The notes under the pieces were generated by a model. It was not told the DNA's origin and ran no database searches. It saw nothing but the letters and a program-made list of their open reading frames with translations. A DNA stretch of 18,299 bases from CAYRUP01 sp964427485 (lineage in GTDB: Bacteria; Pseudomonadota; Gammaproteobacteria; DSM-16500): positions 1 through 18,299 of the forward strand of contig CAYRUP010000024.1 in NCBI GenBank assembly GCA_964427485.1, given 5' to 3'. Positions 15,318 to 18,299 of this stretch are shown here, in pieces. The stretch's first letter is position 1, and every line of letters begins with the position of its first letter. Made by a program: the position numbers and the translations under genes.

Positions 15318-16451
15318 ATGAAAATTGCGATAGTGTGTGACTGGTTAATATCTTACGCGGGATCTGAACGGTTTTTAGAAGAATTGTTAGTGTGCTATCC
15401 TGATGCGGATATTTTTGCGGTAGTCGATTTTGTCGAACCCAAAGATCGTCATTTTTTACAATACAAATCGGTAAAAACCAGCTTTATTCAAAATCTGCCT
15501 TTCGCTAAAAAATATTACCGTCATTATTTGAATTGGATGCCATTGGCAATCGAACAGCTTGATGTATCCGGCTATGATCTTATCATTTCAAGTTCACATG
15601 CCGTCGCCAAAGGCGTGATTACGGCTCCCGATCAACTCCATATTAGTTACGTGCACTCCCCCATGCGTTATGCCTGGGATTTGCAGCATCAATATTTAAG
15701 AGAAACGGGTTTAGACACAGGAATCAAAGGTTATTTTGCGAAACGCTTATTACATAAAATGCGTTTATGGGATCAACGCACTGCCAATGGCGTTGATCAT
15801 TTTATTGCGAATTCAAATTACATCGCCCGCCGTATTTGGAAAACCTACCGCCGAGAAGCAGAAGTCATTTATCCACCCGTCAAAACACATTTATTTACAC
15901 CGCACTCGCAAAAAGAAGATTTTTATCTGACGGCTTCGCGTATGGTTCCCTATAAAAAAATGGATTTAATCGTTGCAAGCTTCGCACAACTTCCTGATAA
16001 AAAATTGCTTGTGATTGGTGAGGGCCCTCTATTAGCCAAAGTCAAAGCCCAAGCGACTTCGAATGTGGAAATTCTGGGACATCAACCAACCGATAGGCTC
16101 ATTCACTATATGCAGCGCGCGGCTGCATTTATTTTTGCTGCAGAAGAAGATTTTGGTATCGTGCCGCTAGAAGCACAAGCGTGCGGCACACCCGTCATTG
16201 CTTATGGCAAAGGTGGTTCACTCGAAACCGTGCGCGGGCCAGAACATTCCCACCCCACGGGATTATTTTTTCCGAAGCAGGAAGTTTCTGCTATTGTTCA
16301 AGCCATTAAAACATTCGAACAAAATCGTGAACGATTTAGTGTAGACAATTGTGTGAATAATGCGGCTCAATTTGCACCGGAAGTATTTCGCGCGAGAATT
16401 AAGCATGCTATTAATAAAAAAATTTCGTATCTATTCAGCGGCTGCCACTGA
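15318..16451 (+). CDS. GT4 family glycosyltransferase (mannosyltransferase-like)
   Basis: A 377-residue retaining GT-B enzyme. AIVCDWLISYAGSERFLEELL opens the N-terminal domain with the usual glycine-rich acceptor loop. YDLIISSSHAVAKGV, YVHSPMRYAWDL, FIANSNYIARRIWKTYRR and VIYPPV are characteristic of the group containing many O-antigen mannosyltransferases. The donor domain has TASRMVPYKKMDLIV, GEGPL and the EX7E motif Glu277 to Glu285, followed by ACGTPVIAYGKGGSLETV. I chose the ATG at 15318 because GAGGG lies 10 bases upstream and the family starts at MKIAIVCDWL. An in-frame ATG at 15285 would add 11 residues and overlap the previous gene. Use of GDP-mannose is suggested by family resemblance and by the manC-type gene downstream. 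Confidence 0.86.
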   Translation: MKIAIVCDWLISYAGSERFLEELLVCYPDADIFAVVDFVEPKDRHFLQYKSVKTSFIQNLPFAKKYYRHYLNWMPLAIEQLDVSGYDLIISSSHAVAKGVITAPDQLHISYVHSPMRYAWDLQHQYLRETGLDTGIKGYFAKRLLHKMRLWDQRTANGVDHFIANSNYIARRIWKTYRREAEVIYPPVKTHLFTPHSQKEDFYLTASRMVPYKKMDLIVASFAQLPDKKLLVIGEGPLLAKVKAQATSNVEILGHQPTDRLIHYMQRAAAFIFAAEEDFGIVPLEAQACGTPVIAYGKGGSLETVRGPEHSHPTGLFFPKQEVSAIVQAIKTFEQNRERFSVDNCVNNAAQFAPEVFRARIKHAINKKISYLFSGCH

Positions 16452-16458
16452 CCCATTC

Positions 16459-16487
16459 GTGCCCGATTGCGTGCCCGTGCCCGCGTG
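16459..16487. repeat. Short GC-rich GTGCCCG repeat after the rightward operon
   Basis: GTGCCCG occurs three times (16459-16465, 16471-16477, 16477-16483) in a short GC-rich island in an otherwise AT-rich spacer. It begins eight bases after the stop of the GT4 gene. There is no strong hairpin or U-tract. Function is unknown. Confidence 0.45.
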
Positions 16488-16529
16488 CGTCTTTCTAGGC
16501 CAGATCAATATAAAGTTTGTCATGAATAG

Positions 16530-16620
16530 ATAGAAAAATAATTTAATAAAAGGCGCTGGATCCCGCTTGAAAAGAGTCGCGGGATGACGTTCTAAACTGT
16601 ATTTTTGTTTAGCTTGACGC
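16530..16620 (+). repeat. Dispersed repeat half copy (type B arm)
   Basis: These 91 bases match the reverse complement of 7608-7698 in 88 positions. The three differences are single substitutions. Only one arm is present, and the facing arm found at 7709-7773 is missing. A 6-bp stem (tcccgc 16561-16566 with gcggga 16579-16584) lies in the core. A variable tail follows with a CCCG-GAAA-CGGG hairpin at 16626-16637. The copy sits between the end of the rightward operon and the manC-type gene. Confidence 0.9.
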
Positions 16621-16674
16621 CTATGCCCGGAAACGGGAAGAAGGGCTGGGTAGGTAGGATTAATCTAGAAAATA

Positions 16675-16683
16675 TGCTATAAA
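16675..16683 (+). promoter_or_regulatory. Possible extended -10 promoter for the manC-type gene
   Basis: TGC-TATAAA forms an extended -10 element about 37 bases upstream of the ATG at 16720. The -35 region is poor. The sequence after it (aattttaact) recurs after the similar element upstream of the gene at 196. With the repeat upstream, this suggests the gene is transcribed on its own. Confidence 0.5.
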
Positions 16684-16719
16684 TTTTAAAAATTTTAACT
16701 AAGCAGGCGATATCAGATT

Positions 16720-18195
16720 ATGAAAACAGGGCGTCAATCATCTGTAATACCCGTCATTATATCGGGTGGCGTGGGTAGTCGATTATGGCCGCTCTCGCGC
16801 GAAGCGCATCCTAAACCCTTCATCAAATTACCTGATGGGCAGAGTTTATTACAAAAAACATTTATTCGCGCAGAAGCAATTTCTTCTGTCGAAGAAATTC
16901 TTACCGTTACCAATCGTGACGTATTTTTTCATACGCAAGATGAATATCGAGCTCTTAATCCTAACATTAAAACTTCTTACATTTTAGAACCCTTCGGACG
17001 CAACACGGCTCCCGCTGTTACAGCAGCTTCGCTTTATTTGGCAAATCAGTATGATGATCAAACGATTTTACTCGTTTTACCCGCAGACCATCTGATATAT
17101 AACTTGCCTTGTTTCATTGAGGCTTGTAAGCATGCAGTTCAGTTAGCAGAAGAAGGTTTTTTGGTTACATTTGCTGTCAAACCCAATGCGCCTGAAACAG
17201 GTTATGGCTATCTTGAAATTGATCCAAACAAATTAATGGACCGCCAAAATAATCACGACATTTCGACCCATCGTGTTCGCCGCTTCGTCGAAAAACCGAA
17301 TGCAGAAGTGGCACAAATGTATCTCAACTCAGGCTATCACTACTGGAACGGAGGTATGTTTTGTTTCAGCATTGGTACCTTATTAAATGAAATGAATCAG
17401 CATGCGCCAGATGTGCTCGATGCAGTGAAACTCGCTTTACGAGCTGCAGAAAAAACCGAAAATTATTTGGAGCTGAACAGTGAAGCATTTGCCCATGCGC
17501 CAGATATTTCTATCGATTATTCGTTGATGGAAAAATCGGATCGCGTTGCTGCTGTTGCAGGGGATTTTGGTTGGAGTGATATTGGCTCGTGGAATGCATT
17601 AAGTGAGTTAGTCGAGCCTGACAGTAATGGCAATCGAGTGCTCGGCAATACGGTTTTGCATGATACCTCCAACTGTTATGTACACGGCAGCGATCGCATC
17701 ATTAGCACTATTGGAATTGATAATCTAGTGATTGTCGATATGCCCGATGCATTATTAGTCGCAGACCGCAATCGTGCCCAAGATGTGAGATATATCGTGC
17801 AGCATTTAAAAAATTCCGGCAGTGAAGTGGTTAAACTTCATCGTGAAGTACATCGTCCCTGGGGCACTTATACGATCTTGGATGAAGGCGAACATTTCAA
17901 AATCAAGCGTATTAAAGTCAAACCTGGCGCCACTTTATCGCTACAAATGCATTATCATCGCAGTGAGCATTGGATCGTAGTCAGCGGTACTGCGAGTGTA
18001 GTCAATGGCGAGCGCGAATTTATCGTTAATGCAAATGAATCTACATTCATCCCCGCAGGACATCAGCATCGCTTACAAAATCCAGGCAAAATTGATCTCG
18101 TCATTATCGAAGTGCAAAGCGGTGCTTATCTTGGCGAAGATGATATTGTAAGATTTGAAGATCATTATGGTCGAGTGAGTAAGGTGACGTGTTAA
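16720..18195 (+). CDS. manC: Bifunctional mannose-1-phosphate guanylyltransferase / mannose-6-phosphate isomerase
   Basis: A 491-residue type II enzyme that isomerises fructose-6-phosphate to mannose-6-phosphate and joins GTP to mannose-1-phosphate to give GDP-mannose. The pyrophosphorylase signature GGVGSRLWPLSRE (16-28) is present with Ser20 where Thr is commoner, followed by HPKPFIKL. FVEKPN (about 189-194), YHYWNGGMF and SIDYSLMEKSD complete the N-terminal domain. The C-terminal cupin starts at HRPWGTYTIL and has the metal ligand set His411, His413, Glu416 in MHYHRSEHW plus the later IPAGHQHRLQNPG. Length is normal. No manB (phosphomannomutase) or GDP-sugar modifying gene is visible, so mannose itself may be the residue used. 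It stands alone between two repeat copies. Confidence 0.95.
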   Translation: MKTGRQSSVIPVIISGGVGSRLWPLSREAHPKPFIKLPDGQSLLQKTFIRAEAISSVEEILTVTNRDVFFHTQDEYRALNPNIKTSYILEPFGRNTAPAVTAASLYLANQYDDQTILLVLPADHLIYNLPCFIEACKHAVQLAEEGFLVTFAVKPNAPETGYGYLEIDPNKLMDRQNNHDISTHRVRRFVEKPNAEVAQMYLNSGYHYWNGGMFCFSIGTLLNEMNQHAPDVLDAVKLALRAAEKTENYLELNSEAFAHAPDISIDYSLMEKSDRVAAVAGDFGWSDIGSWNALSELVEPDSNGNRVLGNTVLHDTSNCYVHGSDRIISTIGIDNLVIVDMPDALLVADRNRAQDVRYIVQHLKNSGSEVVKLHREVHRPWGTYTILDEGEHFKIKRIKVKPGATLSLQMHYHRSEHWIVVSGTASVVNGEREFIVNANESTFIPAGHQHRLQNPGKIDLVIIEVQSGAYLGEDDIVRFEDHYGRVSKVTC

Positions 18196-18210
18196 ACACC
18201 CTCATCCCCC

Positions 18211-18241
18211 GCCCTTCTCCCAGTTACGCTGGGAAAAGGGC
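18211..18241. terminator. Hairpin downstream of manC, possible terminator
   Basis: A 13-position stem (18211-18223 with 18229-18241) has one C/A mismatch and a 5-base loop, beginning 16 bases after the stop codon. No U-tract follows on either strand, so it is not a textbook terminator. It may belong to the tail of the adjacent repeat, as with the hairpin at 69-87. Confidence 0.5.
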
Positions 18242-18248
18242 ATGGGCG

Positions 18249-18299
18249 TCAAGCTAAGCGAAAAAGTTAGTTAGAACGTCGTCCCGCGACGCTTTTCAA
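18249..18299 (-). repeat. Dispersed repeat copy (type A arm), right window edge
   Basis: This is the exact reverse complement of positions 1-51, so the window ends in a perfect 51-bp inverted repeat. Like the left copy, it stops at the TTGAAAAGCG core, whereas internal copies continue, so it is probably truncated by the window edge. Confidence 0.9.

Noticed and set aside
18211..18241. Confident intrinsic terminator after manC
   Set aside because: The stem is good but no U-tract follows in either direction, so it is listed only as a possible terminator.

Overview
The window is an AT-rich bacterial chromosomal segment carrying most of a surface-polysaccharide (O-antigen type) biosynthesis locus of the ABC-transporter kind. 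A Wzm/Wzt exporter, dTDP-sugar and GDP-mannose precursor enzymes and seven glycosyltransferase-type proteins all point to a Gram-negative host. The AT-rich codon use and the short dispersed palindromic repeats recall gammaproteobacteria of the Legionellales (Coxiella, Rickettsiella, Aquicella relatives). That placement is an impression, not a demonstration.

Three gene blocks are separated and bounded by copies of one repeat family. Block 1 (about 196-7569) holds two paralogous polytopic GT-C-like membrane proteins (196-1602 and 4656-6083). Between them lie a minus-strand pair (GT2 glycosyltransferase, then an FdtA/QdtA-type sugar 3,4-ketoisomerase) and a coiled-coil sugar O-methyltransferase. 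A CgeB-like glycosyltransferase closes the block. Block 2 (about 7753-16451) is built around a divergent promoter region at 11385-11518. Leftward run a GT2 glycosyltransferase, wzm, wzt, a GNAT acetyltransferase and a hexapeptide acetyltransferase. Rightward run rmlA, rmlC, a DegT-family sugar aminotransferase and two GT4-like glycosyltransferases. Block 3 (16720-18195) is a single bifunctional GDP-mannose pyrophosphorylase/phosphomannose isomerase gene (manC type).

Proposed workflow (inference): RmlA makes dTDP-glucose, and an RmlB that is not in this window makes the 4-keto-6-deoxy sugar. The FdtA/QdtA-type isomerase, the aminotransferase and one of the two acetyltransferases could then yield a dTDP-3-acetamido-3,6-dideoxyhexose (Fuc3NAc or Qui3NAc). 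ManC supplies GDP-mannose. Cytoplasmic GT2 and GT4 enzymes build the chain and Wzm/Wzt exports it. The GT-C proteins could add residues on the periplasmic side. No initiating transferase, RmlB, RmlD, Wzx or Wzy is visible.

The most unusual structure is the repeat family. Inverted copies lie at both window ends, a long palindrome sits at the convergent junction of blocks 1 and 2, and a half copy lies between blocks 2 and 3. One copy supplies the last codons and stop of the hexapeptide transferase gene. Because both ends of the window lie inside a repeat, they may simply be contig breakpoints. No RNA gene, CRISPR array or transposase gene was recognised, and no gap between genes exceeds 300 bases.
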